Shown: in pieces, positions 12,202 through 20,734 of the stretch
Position numbering within the stretch: the first letter of the stretch is position 1
Layout: every line of letters starts with the position of its first letter
Assembly (NCBI GenBank): GCA_017419065.1
Contig: JAFOMB010000208.1
Location: 1-27,192, forward strand
DNA length: 27,192 bases
Source of the DNA: Erysipelotrichaceae bacterium
GTDB taxonomy: Bacteria; Bacillota_I; Bacilli_A; Erysipelotrichales; Erysipelotrichaceae
Direction of reading: 5' to 3'
Made by a program: the position numbers and the translations under genes
Notes under the pieces: model-generated
What the model was told of the DNA's origin: nothing
The model's input: the letters and a program-made list of their open reading frames with translations, nothing else
Database searches by the model: none

Positions 12202-12534
12202 ATGGAAGTTAAAGCAACTGCAAAAACCGTACGGATCTCCGCACGTAAAGTCAGACTGGTCCTCGACCTCGTCCGCGGAAGAGACTGCAAGGAAGCCCTG
12301 GGCATCCTGGAACTCACTCCGAACCATGCGGCTGAAGCGATCCGTAAGGTCGTCAAATCCGCTATGGCCAATGCCACTCATAACAACCAGATGAACGAAG
12401 ACAAACTGTATATCAAGGAATGCTACGCCAACGAAGGCATCACCATCAAGAGATGGATGCCGCGTGCCAAGGGCAGCGCATCCCCGATCATGAAGAGAAC
12501 GAGCCACATCACTGTCGTGGTCGATGAGAAGTAG
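12202..12534 (+). CDS. rplV: 50S ribosomal protein L22
   Basis: This protein has 110 residues from ATG 12202 (AGGAGG 5 bases upstream); an upstream in-frame start at 12136 lies inside rpsS and is rejected. It has the L22 features VRISARKVRLVLDLVRG and the C-terminal loop RWMPRAKGSASPIMKRTSHI, which lines the exit tunnel and is a macrolide resistance hotspot. Its TAG stop is part of TAGGAGG, the ribosome binding site of rpsC. Confidence 0.98.
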   Translation: MEVKATAKTVRISARKVRLVLDLVRGRDCKEALGILELTPNHAAEAIRKVVKSAMANATHNNQMNEDKLYIKECYANEGITIKRWMPRAKGSASPIMKRTSHITVVVDEK

Positions 12535-12545
12535 GAGGAGAAACT

Positions 12546-13337
12546 ATGGGTCAGAAAGTCAGTCCAATCGGTCTTAGAGTCGGCGTCATCCGTGATTGGG
12601 AATCACGCTGGTATGCTGACAAAGAGTACGGTGATTACTTATTAGAAGACGTCCGTATCCGTGATCTCATCTTCAAGGAATGCAAGGATTGCTTAGTCTC
12701 CAGAGTGGAGATCGAAAGAAGCAAGAACCGCGTCAATCTCATCATCCGTACAGCTCGTCCTGGTATGTTCATCGGTGCTGAAGGCGCCAAGATCGCTGAT
12801 CTGAAGAAGAAGCTGGTCAAGGAAACCGGAGGCAAGGAAATCAACGTCAATATCGTCGAAGTCGGAAATCCTGATCTCGATGCCAGACTGGTCGCCCTCA
12901 AGATCGTCAAGATGCTGGAGGAAAGACAGTCCTTCCGTACTGCTCAGAAGAAAGCTATCCAGCAGACGATGAGAAGCGGAGCCAAGGGTATCAAGACAGC
13001 TGTTTCCGGAAGACTCGGCGGTGCTGATATCGCAAGAAGCGAAGGCTATTCCGAAGGTGTCGTTCCTCTTCATACACTGAGAAGCGATATCGACTATGCC
13101 TGGGAAGAAGCTATGACGACTTACGGCAAGCTGGGCGTCAAGGTCTGGATCTGCCGTGGAGAAGTCCTGCCGGGCGAAATGGTCAAGGAACCGGAAAAGC
13201 CGAAGGGCGGATTCGAACGCCGCGGCAATAACCGCAGAAGAGACTTCAACAGAAGACCGAGAAATGAAGAAGCCAGAGCAGAAGCTCCGGTGGAAGCAGC
13301 GGCTCCTGTAGAAGAGAAGAAGGAGGATGCTGAATAA
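12546..13337 (+). CDS. rpsC: 30S ribosomal protein S3 with acidic/basic C-terminal extension
   Basis: This protein has 263 residues, against about 210-220 in many Firmicutes. It starts MGQKVSPIGLRVG, has the KH domain with the G-A-E-G loop (about residue 78), and has the GRLGGADIARSEGY segment. S3 forms part of the mRNA entry site and its helicase activity. After the conserved end (GEVLPGE) there is a tail of about 50 residues, first Arg/Asn-rich (RRGNNRRRDFNRRP), then Glu/Ala-rich, which looks disordered. Such tails vary between lineages. It lies 11 bases after rplV. Confidence 0.97.
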   Translation: MGQKVSPIGLRVGVIRDWESRWYADKEYGDYLLEDVRIRDLIFKECKDCLVSRVEIERSKNRVNLIIRTARPGMFIGAEGAKIADLKKKLVKETGGKEINVNIVEVGNPDLDARLVALKIVKMLEERQSFRTAQKKAIQQTMRSGAKGIKTAVSGRLGGADIARSEGYSEGVVPLHTLRSDIDYAWEEAMTTYGKLGVKVWICRGEVLPGEMVKEPEKPKGGFERRGNNRRRDFNRRPRNEEARAEAPVEAAAPVEEKKEDAE

Positions 13338-13339
13338 TT

Positions 13340-13762
13340 ATGTTGATGCCTAATAGAACAAAATATCGTCGTCCTCATCGTTTAAGCTATGAAGGAAAGT
13401 CCAAGGCCGGCAAGGAAGTCGTATTCGGTGAATACGGATTAGTCGCCATGACCGGTGCCTATGTTTCCAACAATCAGATCGAAGCAGCCCGTGTTGCGAT
13501 GACGAGATATATGAACAGAGGCGGCCAGGTCTGGATCAAGATCTTCCCGCAGCTGGCTATTACAAAGAAGCCTCTGGAAGTCCGTATGGGTTCCGGTAAA
13601 GGTGCTCCTGAAGGATGGGTCGCCGTCGTTCAGAAGGGCCGTGTGATGTTTGAGATCGGCGGCGTCACCGAAGATGTTGCGCGTGAAGCCTTCCGTCTGG
13701 CAGCTCACAAGTTACCGGTGAAATGCAAATTTATCAAGAAAGGTGAAAAGGTAGCACTATGA
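13340..13762 (+). CDS. rplP: 50S ribosomal protein L16
   Basis: This 140-residue protein begins MLMPNRTKYRRPHR, matching the usual L16 start. It carries GAYVSNNQIEAARVAMTRY and the MGSGKGAPEGWVAVV loop near the A-site tRNA. L16 helps place aminoacyl-tRNA in the A site. The AAGGAGG lies 14 bases before the ATG, inside rpsC, an unusually wide spacing. Its TGA stop overlaps the ATG of rpmC in ATGA. Confidence 0.98.
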   Translation: MLMPNRTKYRRPHRLSYEGKSKAGKEVVFGEYGLVAMTGAYVSNNQIEAARVAMTRYMNRGGQVWIKIFPQLAITKKPLEVRMGSGKGAPEGWVAVVQKGRVMFEIGGVTEDVAREAFRLAAHKLPVKCKFIKKGEKVAL

Positions 13763-13947
13763 ACATCAAAGAAATCAAAGAAATGTCAAGTGAAGATCTG
13801 AAGAAGACATTGGATGAATTCAAGGTAGAGCTATTCGATTTACGTTTCCAGAGAGCGACAGGTTCTATCGAAAATCCGATGAGGATCAGAGAACTGAGAA
13901 AGTCCATTGCCAGGATCCTGACGGTCCTGCATGAAAGAGAAGGGTAA
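13759..13947 (+). CDS. rpmC: 50S ribosomal protein L29
   Basis: This 62-residue all-helical protein has the motif LFDLRFQRATGSIENPMRIR, characteristic of L29 near the tunnel exit, where it contacts L23 and chaperones. It starts in a 4-base ATGA overlap with rplP, so its translation is probably coupled to L16. The stop TAA leads straight into AAAGGAGGG for rpsQ. Confidence 0.98.
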   Translation: MNIKEIKEMSSEDLKKTLDEFKVELFDLRFQRATGSIENPMRIRELRKSIARILTVLHEREG

Positions 13948-13961
13948 AGGAGGGAATATCG

Positions 13962-14225
13962 ATGGAAAACAGAAATAACAGACGTGTCTTACGCGGAAAA
14001 GTCGTTTCCGATAAGATGGAAAAGACCATCGTCGTCGAAGTCGCTGAGACGAAAAGACACCCACTTTACGGAAAAGCAGTCAAGTTCTCCACAAAAGTGA
14101 AAGCTCACGACGAGAACAATGAAGCCGGTATCGGTGATATCGTTGAGGTCATGGAGACAAGACCTCTCAGCAAGGACAAGCACTTCCGTCTGATCAGAGT
14201 CGTTGAAAAGGCAGTTATTCTTTAG
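13962..14225 (+). CDS. rpsQ: 30S ribosomal protein S17
   Basis: This 87-residue OB-fold protein has GKVVSDKMEKTIVVEV and RHPLYGKAVKFSTKVKAHDE, both hallmarks of S17, a primary binder of 16S rRNA. The N-terminus carries a short Asn/Arg-rich lead. AAGGAGGG precedes the ATG by 7 bases. The TAG stop forms part of TAGGAGG, the site used by rplN. Confidence 0.98.
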   Translation: MENRNNRRVLRGKVVSDKMEKTIVVEVAETKRHPLYGKAVKFSTKVKAHDENNEAGIGDIVEVMETRPLSKDKHFRLIRVVEKAVIL

Positions 14226-14234
14226 GAGGTTCGT

Positions 14235-14603
14235 ATGGTTTGTAATGAGACAAGATTAAAAGTTGCAGATAACACGGGCGCTAAAGAACTGCTCGTCATC
14301 CGCTGCTTAGGCGGATCCAGAAGAAAGACGGCTAATATCGGTGATATCGTCGTCTGCAGCGTCAAGGAAGCTACTCCTGGCGGAACTGCAAAGAAGGGTC
14401 AGGTCGTCAAGGCCGTCATCGTCAGAACGAAGTACGGCATCAGCAGACCGAACGGATCCTATATCAAGTTCGACGACAACGCAGCTGTCATCATCAAGGA
14501 TGACAAGACACCGGTCGGAACCCGTATCTTCGGGCCGGTCGCAAGAGAACTCCGTGATAAAGACTTCATGAAGATCGTGTCTTTAGCACCGGAAGTACTG
14601 TAG
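14235..14603 (+). CDS. rplN: 50S ribosomal protein L14
   Basis: The 122 residues match L14 throughout (NETRLKVADNTGAKELLVIR at the start, GTRIFGPVARELRDKDFMKI at the end). L14 forms an intersubunit bridge and is the docking site of the silencing factor RsfS. It is read from TAGGAGG embedded in the rpsQ stop, and its own TAG stop is again fused to TAGGAGG for rplX. Confidence 0.98.
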   Translation: MVCNETRLKVADNTGAKELLVIRCLGGSRRKTANIGDIVVCSVKEATPGGTAKKGQVVKAVIVRTKYGISRPNGSYIKFDDNAAVIIKDDKTPVGTRIFGPVARELRDKDFMKIVSLAPEVL

Positions 14604-14614
14604 GAGGAAATGAC

Positions 14615-14935
14615 ATGAAGATCAAAAAAGGTGATAAAGTAATCGTCATTGCAGGAAAAGACAAAGGTACTGTCGGCGAAGTCATGGCTGTTTCTCCGAG
14701 ACTGGGCAAGGTCGTCGTAGAAGGCGTCAACATCGTCAAGCACGCTGAAAAGCCGAACAATGTGAATCCGGACGGCGGCATCGTCAACAAGGAGATGCCG
14801 ATCGACGCTTCCAATGTCATGCTGTATGACAACAAGGCAAAGAAGGGTTCCCGTGTAGGCTTCAAGGAAGAAAAAGGCAAGAAAGTCAGATACTACAAGA
14901 AGTCTCAGCAGGCAGTAAAGGAGGCTAAGAAGTAA
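14615..14935 (+). CDS. rplX: 50S ribosomal protein L24
   Basis: This 106-residue protein has an N-terminal KOW motif (KKGDKVIVIAGKDKGTVGEV) and the EGVNIVKHAEKPN segment. L24 is an assembly initiator protein of the large subunit. Its C-terminus is Lys-rich. The stop and the rplE start share one base in TAATG, which makes reinitiation the likely way L5 is translated. Confidence 0.98.
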   Translation: MKIKKGDKVIVIAGKDKGTVGEVMAVSPRLGKVVVEGVNIVKHAEKPNNVNPDGGIVNKEMPIDASNVMLYDNKAKKGSRVGFKEEKGKKVRYYKKSQQAVKEAKK

Positions 14936-15474
14936 TGAGTCGTTTAAGAGATAAATACGTAAACGAAGTCAAGGACAACATGATGAAGAAGTACAACTAC
15001 TCCTCCGTCATGGAAGTTCCGAAGATCGAGAAGATCGTCATCAACCTCGGTGTCGGTGATGCCGTTGCAGAACCGAAGAACCTGGAAGAAGCGGTCGCTG
15101 AACTGACTCAGTTAGCCGGCCAGAAGCCTGTCATCACAAAGGCCAAGAAGTCCATCGCGAACTTCAAGCTGAGAGAAGGCATGCAGATCGGCTGCAAGGT
15201 CACCCTCAGAGGCGAAAAGATGTACTACTTCTTAGATAAGCTGGTATCCGTTGCCTTACCGCGAGTCAGAGACTTCCGCGGTGTCAGCAACACCGCCTTC
15301 GACGGCAGAGGAAACTACACTCTGGGCGTCAAGGAACAGATCATCTTCCCGGAGATCCAGTATGACAAGGTCAGCAAGGTCCGGGGTATGGATATCGTTA
15401 TCGTCACATCAGCCAAGACAAATGAAGAAGCCAGAGAGCTCTTAGCTCAGATGGGCATGCCGTTTGCGAAGTAG
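14935..15474 (+). CDS. rplE: 50S ribosomal protein L5
   Basis: This standard-length, 179-residue L5 has PKIEKIVINLGVGDAVAEPK, QKPVITKAKKSIANFKLREG and the closing EEARELLAQMGMPF. L5 binds 5S rRNA and touches the P-site tRNA. GGAGG within the Lys-rich end of rplX lies about 12 bases before the ATG. The TAG stop is fused to TAGGAGG for the S14 gene. Confidence 0.98.
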   Translation: MSRLRDKYVNEVKDNMMKKYNYSSVMEVPKIEKIVINLGVGDAVAEPKNLEEAVAELTQLAGQKPVITKAKKSIANFKLREGMQIGCKVTLRGEKMYYFLDKLVSVALPRVRDFRGVSNTAFDGRGNYTLGVKEQIIFPEIQYDKVSKVRGMDIVIVTSAKTNEEARELLAQMGMPFAK

Positions 15475-15485
15475 GAGGAGAGAAC

Positions 15486-15671
15486 ATGGCAAAGACATCA
15501 ATGAAAATCAAAGCACATCGTCCTGCAAAGTTCTCTACCCGGGCTTACACGAGATGTGAAAGATGCGGAAGACCGCACTCTGTATTAAGAAAATACAAAT
15601 TATGCCGTATCTGCTTCCGTGAGCTGGCTTACAAGGGCCAGATCCCGGGTGTCAAGAAGGCTAGCTGGTAA
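15486..15671 (+). CDS. rpsZ: 30S ribosomal protein S14, zinc-binding type
   Basis: This 61-residue short S14 has a zinc ribbon formed by C24, C27, C40 and C43 (RCERCGRPH and LCRICF). The zinc form is the ancestral type in Firmicutes; zinc-free paralogues are induced under zinc shortage elsewhere. It lies in its standard place between rplE and rpsH and is preceded by AGGAGG. Confidence 0.98.
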   Translation: MAKTSMKIKAHRPAKFSTRAYTRCERCGRPHSVLRKYKLCRICFRELAYKGQIPGVKKASW

Positions 15672-15686
15672 AGGAGGGCAAGGAAA

Positions 15687-16091
15687 ATGATGAACATGAC
15701 AGATCCAATTGCGGATATGCTGACGAGAATCAGAAACGGACTTGCTGCCGGCCATGAAGAAGTCACTGTTCCGGCCAGCAAGATGAAACTGGAAATTGCC
15801 CGCATCCTGAAAGAAGAAGGCTACATCGACACATTTACCGTTGCCGGTGAAACAGCTAAGGAAAAGACGATCACGATCGAACTGAAGTACGGACCGGATA
15901 AGCAGAAGGTCATCAGCGGTTTGAAGAGAATCTCCAAGCCGGGCCTCAAGGTCTATGCGAAGTCCGATGCTGTACCGAGAGTCCTCAACGGCTTAGGTAT
16001 CGCGATCATCTCTACATCAAAAGGTTTAATGACAGACCGTGATGCGCGCAAGGCTCATCTGGGTGGCGAAGTCGTTGCCTATGTATGGTAA
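15687..16091 (+). CDS. rpsH: 30S ribosomal protein S8
   Basis: The 134 residues include MTDPIADMLTRIRNG at the start and the C-terminal rRNA-binding motif ISTSKGLMTDRDARK with GGEVVAYVW. In E. coli S8 represses the spc operon by binding mRNA; no such site was identified here. Three ATG codons are clustered at the start; 15687 is chosen because AGGAGG lies 9 bases upstream, with 15690 equally possible. Confidence 0.97.
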   Translation: MMNMTDPIADMLTRIRNGLAAGHEEVTVPASKMKLEIARILKEEGYIDTFTVAGETAKEKTITIELKYGPDKQKVISGLKRISKPGLKVYAKSDAVPRVLNGLGIAIISTSKGLMTDRDARKAHLGGEVVAYVW

Positions 16092-16114
16092 TTAAATAAG
16101 GAGAAATATTTAAA

Positions 16115-16657
16115 ATGTCACGTATCGGGAATAAAACGATTACCGTTCCTGCCGGTGTGGAAGTCTCCATCTCGGAAGCGAACGAGGTGACGGTAAAGGG
16201 TCCTAAAGGAACTTTGTCACGCACATTCAGCCCGCTCATCGAAGTCAAGCAGGAAGGTCTTGAGATCAACTGCAAGAGAGCGAACGAAGAAAAACACACA
16301 AAACAGCTTCATGGTACGACCAGAGCGCTGATCCACAACATGATCGTCGGTGTCACGGAAGGCTATTCCAAGACCCTGGAGATCGAAGGTATCGGTTACC
16401 GTGCCGCATTATCCGGCAAGACGCTCACACTCAACCTCGGCTACTCTCATCAGATCGTCTATACGGCTGAAGAGGGTATCGATCTCACTGTTCCGAATGC
16501 CAATACGATCGTCGTATCCGGCATCGACAAGCAGAGAGTCGGCGAAGTTGCCTCCGTTATCAGAAGCTATCGTAAACCGGAACCTTATAAGGGTAAAGGT
16601 ATCCATTATAAGGGCGAACACATCCGTCGTAAAGAAGGTAAGACGGCAGGGAAATAG
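16115..16657 (+). CDS. rplF: 50S ribosomal protein L6
   Basis: This 180-residue protein is built of two similar domains. It opens MSRIGNKTITVPAGVEV and ends with the conserved RKPEPYKGKGIHYKGEHIR. L6 lies near the factor-binding stalk and the sarcin-ricin loop. TAAGGAG precedes the ATG by 8 bases, and rplR follows after 18 bases. Confidence 0.98.
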   Translation: MSRIGNKTITVPAGVEVSISEANEVTVKGPKGTLSRTFSPLIEVKQEGLEINCKRANEEKHTKQLHGTTRALIHNMIVGVTEGYSKTLEIEGIGYRAALSGKTLTLNLGYSHQIVYTAEEGIDLTVPNANTIVVSGIDKQRVGEVASVIRSYRKPEPYKGKGIHYKGEHIRRKEGKTAGK

Positions 16658-16675
16658 TGGGAAAGGAGTAGAAAA

Positions 16676-17032
16676 ATGTTCAAACAGGTATCTAAAAACA
16701 AAGAACGTCAGAGAAGACATGCCCGTATCCGCAGAAAGATATCCGGCACAGCTGCTTGCCCACGTCTCAACGTCTTCCGTTCCAACGCTCATATCCATTG
16801 TCAGATCATCGATGATGAGAAGGGTACGACACTGGTATCCTGCTCTTCTGTTGAACTGAAACTCGAACATGGCGGTAATGTCGAAGCTGCCAAGACAGTC
16901 GGAACTGAATTAGCCAAGAGAGCTTTAGACAAGGGAATCGACACCGTTGTCTTCGACCGTGGCGGATATCTCTATCACGGAAGAATCAAAGCACTGGCTG
17001 AAGCCGCCAGAGAAGCTGGGTTGAATTTCTAA
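16676..17032 (+). CDS. rplR: 50S ribosomal protein L18
   Basis: This 118-residue protein has the L18 pattern: a basic N-terminal tail, RRKISGTAACPRLNVFRSN, and a C-terminal VVFDRGGYLYHGRIKALAEA. L18 carries 5S rRNA into the central protuberance. AAAGGAG precedes the ATG. An in-frame start at 16350 in another frame is a shadow of rplF. Confidence 0.98.
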   Translation: MFKQVSKNKERQRRHARIRRKISGTAACPRLNVFRSNAHIHCQIIDDEKGTTLVSCSSVELKLEHGGNVEAAKTVGTELAKRALDKGIDTVVFDRGGYLYHGRIKALAEAAREAGLNF

Positions 17033-17044
17033 AGGAGCAGGCAA

Positions 17045-17584
17045 ATGGAAAATACTAACAAACCAAATAACAGAAGACCGAGAAAGTTCAACAACCGCGA
17101 ACAGAAGGAATTCGAAGAGCGCGTTGTTCAGATCAACCGTATTTCCAAGACAGTCAAAGGCGGACGCCGTATGCGTTTCTCCGCACTCGTCGTCGTCGGC
17201 GACAAGAAAGGACGTGTCGGTTTCGGTTTAGCCAAGGCCAATGAAGTTCCGGATGCGATCAGAAAAGCTCTGGAAGCAGCCAGAAAGAGCGTTCTGAGAG
17301 TACCGCTTGTCGACAACTACAGAACGATCCCGCATGGAATCACTGGTTCCTACGGTGCCGGTGAAGTCGTCCTTCGTCCGGCTGCTCCTGGTACCGGTAT
17401 TATCGCCGGCGGTGCTGTCCGTGCCATCTTAGAGCTGGCAGGCGCTACCGATGTCGTTGCGAAATGTACCGGTTCCCGTACACCGATCAATATGGTCCGT
17501 GCTACGATGAACGGTCTGGAGAACCTGAAGACGGTCAACGGTGTTGCGAAGCTTCGCGGCAAGAAAGTTGAAGAGATTCGATAG
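17045..17584 (+). CDS. rpsE: 30S ribosomal protein S5
   Basis: This 179-residue protein has an Asn/Arg-rich N-terminal lead, the dsRNA-binding-like segment RRMRFSALVVVGDKKGRVGF, and GIIAGGAVRAILELAGATDV. S5 controls decoding fidelity at the mRNA entry site. The following gene is rplO only 9 bases away: rpmD (L30), which normally lies here in Firmicutes, is absent. The TAG stop is fused to TAGGAGG. Confidence 0.98.
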   Translation: MENTNKPNNRRPRKFNNREQKEFEERVVQINRISKTVKGGRRMRFSALVVVGDKKGRVGFGLAKANEVPDAIRKALEAARKSVLRVPLVDNYRTIPHGITGSYGAGEVVLRPAAPGTGIIAGGAVRAILELAGATDVVAKCTGSRTPINMVRATMNGLENLKTVNGVAKLRGKKVEEIR

Positions 17585-17593
17585 GAGGCCGAG

Positions 17594-18034
17594 ATGAACT
17601 TACATGAATTGAAATACAACGAAGGCGCTCGTAGAGGTACGAAGCGTCTGGGCAGAGGCCAGGGATCCGGCCAGGGCAAGACAGCCGGCAAGGGTCACAA
17701 GGGTCAGAATGCCAGATCGGGCGGCGGCGTCGCTATCGGATTCGAAGGCGGCCAGACACCGATCTACAAGCGTATCCCGAAGAGAGGTTTCACGAACTTC
17801 ACGAGAAAGGAATACGCTGTCGTCAATCTTGAGACATTGAACAGATTTGAAGATGGTGCTGTTGTCACACCGGAACTCTTAAAGGAGACTGGTATTGTCA
17901 AGAAGATGCTTGACGGTGTCAAGGTCCTCGGCAATGGCAGCCTGGAAAAGAAACTGACCGTCAAGTGCCACAAGATTTCCCAGAGCGCTAAAGCAGCGAT
18001 CGAGAAAGCAGGCGGAACCGTCGAGGTGATCTAG
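17594..18034 (+). CDS. rplO: 50S ribosomal protein L15
   Basis: This 146-residue protein begins MNLHELKYNEGARRGTKRLG, has the Gly-rich GRGQGSGQGKTAGKGHKGQ segment that threads into rRNA, then GFEGGQTPIYKRIPKRGF. L15 is a late assembly protein. Its last codons contain GAGGTGAT, a near-perfect ribosome binding site for secY, which starts 1 base after the TAG stop. Confidence 0.98.
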   Translation: MNLHELKYNEGARRGTKRLGRGQGSGQGKTAGKGHKGQNARSGGGVAIGFEGGQTPIYKRIPKRGFTNFTRKEYAVVNLETLNRFEDGAVVTPELLKETGIVKKMLDGVKVLGNGSLEKKLTVKCHKISQSAKAAIEKAGGTVEVI

Positions 18035-18035
18035 G

Positions 18036-19319
18036 ATGCTTCAGGTGTTTGTTGATTTTATCAATAATAAAGACACTCGCAAAAGGATCCTGTTTACCCT
18101 TCTGATTCTGTTTATCTTCCGTCTCGGTGCAGCGATCCCTGCTCCGGGCATCGACACGAGACTCTTCTCCCTGGAAGGTCACAACATCTTAACGATGATG
18201 AACCTTCTGGGCGGTGGATCTCTCGAACAGATGTCGATCTTCTCTCTCGGTGTCGGACCGTACATCACGGCTTCCATCATCGTCGAACTGCTCAGTATGG
18301 ACATCATCCCGGCTTTAGCCGAGATGGCCAAGAGCGGCAAGAAGGGAAGACAGCAGATGGACATGATCACCCGCTACCTCGGTGTAGCGATGGCTCTTGT
18401 CCAGGGATTCTTCATCATCAAGATGATCGCGGAACAGTCCGGCGGACTCTTCGTAGACGAGGCGACCAACATCACCTACTTCTATGTAGCCGTCATCTTT
18501 ACAGCCGGTACGATGTTCCTGCTGTGGCTGGCTGACCAGATCACGACCAAGGGCGTCGGCAACGGCGTATCCATGATCATCTTCGCCGGCATCGTCGCAG
18601 ACATGCCGAGCAACTTCCGTTATGTCTATAACGCATTCCTCGGAGAAACTCCGACGAATAACTTAGGCTGGGCAGGATTCCTGATCTACATCCTGATGTA
18701 CATCGCGATCATCGTCCTCGTCGTCGTCATGCAGACGGCCGAGAGACGTATCCCGATCCAGCAGTCCTCCAGCCATCAGCTCAACAGGACGAAAGGTGAC
18801 CTCAACCACCTGCCGTTAAAGATCAATTCGGCAAGCGTCATCCCGGTCATCTTCGCCGGTGCCCTCATCCAGGGTCCGCAGATCATCGCCTCCTGGGTCA
18901 ATGCGGATGCTTATAACTTCTTAACCCGCATCTTTGACTTCAAGAGTCCTTGGTTCCTGCTGTTCTATGCTGTCCTGATCATCCTGTTCACGTTCTTCTA
19001 TACCAATCTTCAGGTCGATCCTTCGAAGATGGCTGAGAACTTACAGAAACAGGGTCAGTATATCCCAGGTGTCAGACCGGGCAGTGAGACCAGAGAATAC
19101 GTGTCCAAAGTACTGAACCGTATCACCTGTCTCGGTGCTCTGCTGCTGACCTTCATCGCTATCCTGCCTTACGTCGTCTCTGCCGCTACAGGCCTGTCCT
19201 CTTCTGCAGCAGTCGGCGGAACAGGTATCATCATCGTCGTCGGTGTCGCGATGGACACGATCAAGCAGCTCAAGGGCCAGCTGACAGCCAAATCCTATAA
19301 AAGCTTTGTGGGAAGGTAG
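18036..19319 (+). CDS. secY: Protein translocase subunit SecY
   Basis: This 427-residue membrane protein with ten helices forms the protein-conducting channel with SecE and SecG and receives substrates from SecA or ribosomes. It has the family segments ILFTLLILFIFRLGAAIPAPG, GIGNG-type GVGNGVSMIIFAGI, RRIPIQQSSSHQ and PGVRPGSETREYV. The ATG lies one base after rplO, read from GAGGTGAT at 18023-18030. adk follows 10 bases later. Confidence 0.98.
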   Translation: MLQVFVDFINNKDTRKRILFTLLILFIFRLGAAIPAPGIDTRLFSLEGHNILTMMNLLGGGSLEQMSIFSLGVGPYITASIIVELLSMDIIPALAEMAKSGKKGRQQMDMITRYLGVAMALVQGFFIIKMIAEQSGGLFVDEATNITYFYVAVIFTAGTMFLLWLADQITTKGVGNGVSMIIFAGIVADMPSNFRYVYNAFLGETPTNNLGWAGFLIYILMYIAIIVLVVVMQTAERRIPIQQSSSHQLNRTKGDLNHLPLKINSASVIPVIFAGALIQGPQIIASWVNADAYNFLTRIFDFKSPWFLLFYAVLIILFTFFYTNLQVDPSKMAENLQKQGQYIPGVRPGSETREYVSKVLNRITCLGALLLTFIAILPYVVSAATGLSSSAAVGGTGIIIVVGVAMDTIKQLKGQLTAKSYKSFVGR

Positions 19320-19329
19320 GTAAGTTACA

Positions 19330-19980
19330 TTGAATCTTCTGATTATTGGAGCTCCTGGTGCCGGGAAAGGCACCATGTCAGATCTGATCACCAAGCAGTA
19401 TGATATCGTCCATGTGTCTACGGGAGACATGCTGAGAGAGGCTGTCCGCAATGAAACGGAAGTCGGTCTCAAAGCCCAGGACTACATGAACAAGGGCCTT
19501 CTGGTCCCGGACGAGATCATCCACGATATCATCGTCGAGAGACTCTCTCAGGATGATATGAAGAACGGTTTCCTCTTTGACGGGTATCCGCGTACGAAAG
19601 TACAGGCGGAAGACCTGGATTCCATACTGAAACAGCTTGGAAAGAAACTGGATGCCGTCATCAATCTGAATATTGAAGATGAAGTTCTGTTCAAGAGGAT
19701 CACCGGCAGGCGTATCTGCAAGACCTGCGGGGAGATCTACAACATCTACAACAAAGCACCAAAAGTAGAAGATGTCTGCGACAAGTGCGGCGCACCGCTG
19801 ACGCAGAGAAAAGATGATAACGCCGAATCTCTGAAAACGAGACTCGAAGCCTATCATCAGAGCACACAGCCTGTTATCGAATACTACGGAGCTTTCGGTA
19901 TCGTCAAAGACGTCAATGCCGATCAGGCGATCGACAAGGTCTTTGAAGAAGTACAGGAAGTCATCGGGGGACTTGAATGA
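19330..19980 (+). CDS. adk: Adenylate kinase, zinc-lid type
   Basis: This 216-residue enzyme interconverts ATP + AMP and 2 ADP. It has the P-loop GAPGAGKGT (7-15), the DGYPRT motif (84-89), and a LID domain with C130, C133, C150 and C153 placed to bind structural zinc, typical of Gram-positive enzymes. The start is TTG at 19330, with AGGTAAG as a weak ribosome binding site, suggesting lower translation than its ribosomal neighbours. The stop overlaps the map start in ATGA. Confidence 0.97.
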   Translation: MNLLIIGAPGAGKGTMSDLITKQYDIVHVSTGDMLREAVRNETEVGLKAQDYMNKGLLVPDEIIHDIIVERLSQDDMKNGFLFDGYPRTKVQAEDLDSILKQLGKKLDAVINLNIEDEVLFKRITGRRICKTCGEIYNIYNKAPKVEDVCDKCGAPLTQRKDDNAESLKTRLEAYHQSTQPVIEYYGAFGIVKDVNADQAIDKVFEEVQEVIGGLE

Positions 19981-20729
19981 TCAAGATCAAGTCGCCAAGA
20001 GAGATCGAACTTATGAACGAGGCCGGCACTATCGTCGCCCTCGTTCATAAGAAAATGAAAGAGATCATCCGTCCGGGCATCAGCACCTGGGAGATCGATA
20101 AGATCGCTGAGGAAGTGATGCGGGAAAACGGTGCGACCCCTTCGACGAAGGGCTACAACGGATTCCCGGCAGCGACCTGCACATCGGTGAACGATATGCT
20201 GGTACACGGTATCCCGTCCAAGAAGGTCATCCTGAAAGACGGGGATATCATCACAGTTGATGTCGTCTGCTGCTACAAGGGTTACCACGCTGACAGCGGC
20301 TGGTCCTATCCGGTAGGCAATGTGAAACAGGAAGTCCTGGATTTCATGAAAGTTACGGAAGAATCGCTGTATGAAGGTCTCAAGCAGGCAAAGGCCGGCA
20401 ATCACGTCGGCGATATCGCCAATGCGATACAGACCTATGTCGAGGCCAGAGGCTATTCCCTGCCGATCGAATATACCGGACACGGTATCGGGACCAAGAT
20501 CCATGAAGATCCGTATGTTCCGAATGTCGGCAAGCCTCATACGCTGGAACTCCTGCGCAAAGGCATGACGATCGCGGTCGAGCCGATGACCTTCATGGGC
20601 AGACCGCACTGCTACACACTTCAGGACGGCTGGGGCGTCAAATCGAGAGATCATTCTCTGGCAGCCCATTATGAACACACCGTAGTCATCGAGGAAGATG
20701 GCTGCCGGATACTGACGAAGGAGGGGTAA
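19977..20729 (+). CDS. map: Type I methionine aminopeptidase
   Basis: This 250-residue metalloprotease removes the N-terminal Met from new proteins. The five metal ligands are present with the same spacing as in the E. coli enzyme: D95, D106, H169, E202 and E233. The substrate-site histidine is in VHGIP (77). It starts inside ATGA shared with adk, so the two are probably translationally coupled. AAGGAGG at its 3' end serves infA. Confidence 0.97.
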   Translation: MIKIKSPREIELMNEAGTIVALVHKKMKEIIRPGISTWEIDKIAEEVMRENGATPSTKGYNGFPAATCTSVNDMLVHGIPSKKVILKDGDIITVDVVCCYKGYHADSGWSYPVGNVKQEVLDFMKVTEESLYEGLKQAKAGNHVGDIANAIQTYVEARGYSLPIEYTGHGIGTKIHEDPYVPNVGKPHTLELLRKGMTIAVEPMTFMGRPHCYTLQDGWGVKSRDHSLAAHYEHTVVIEEDGCRILTKEG

Positions 20730-20734
20730 TCTAT

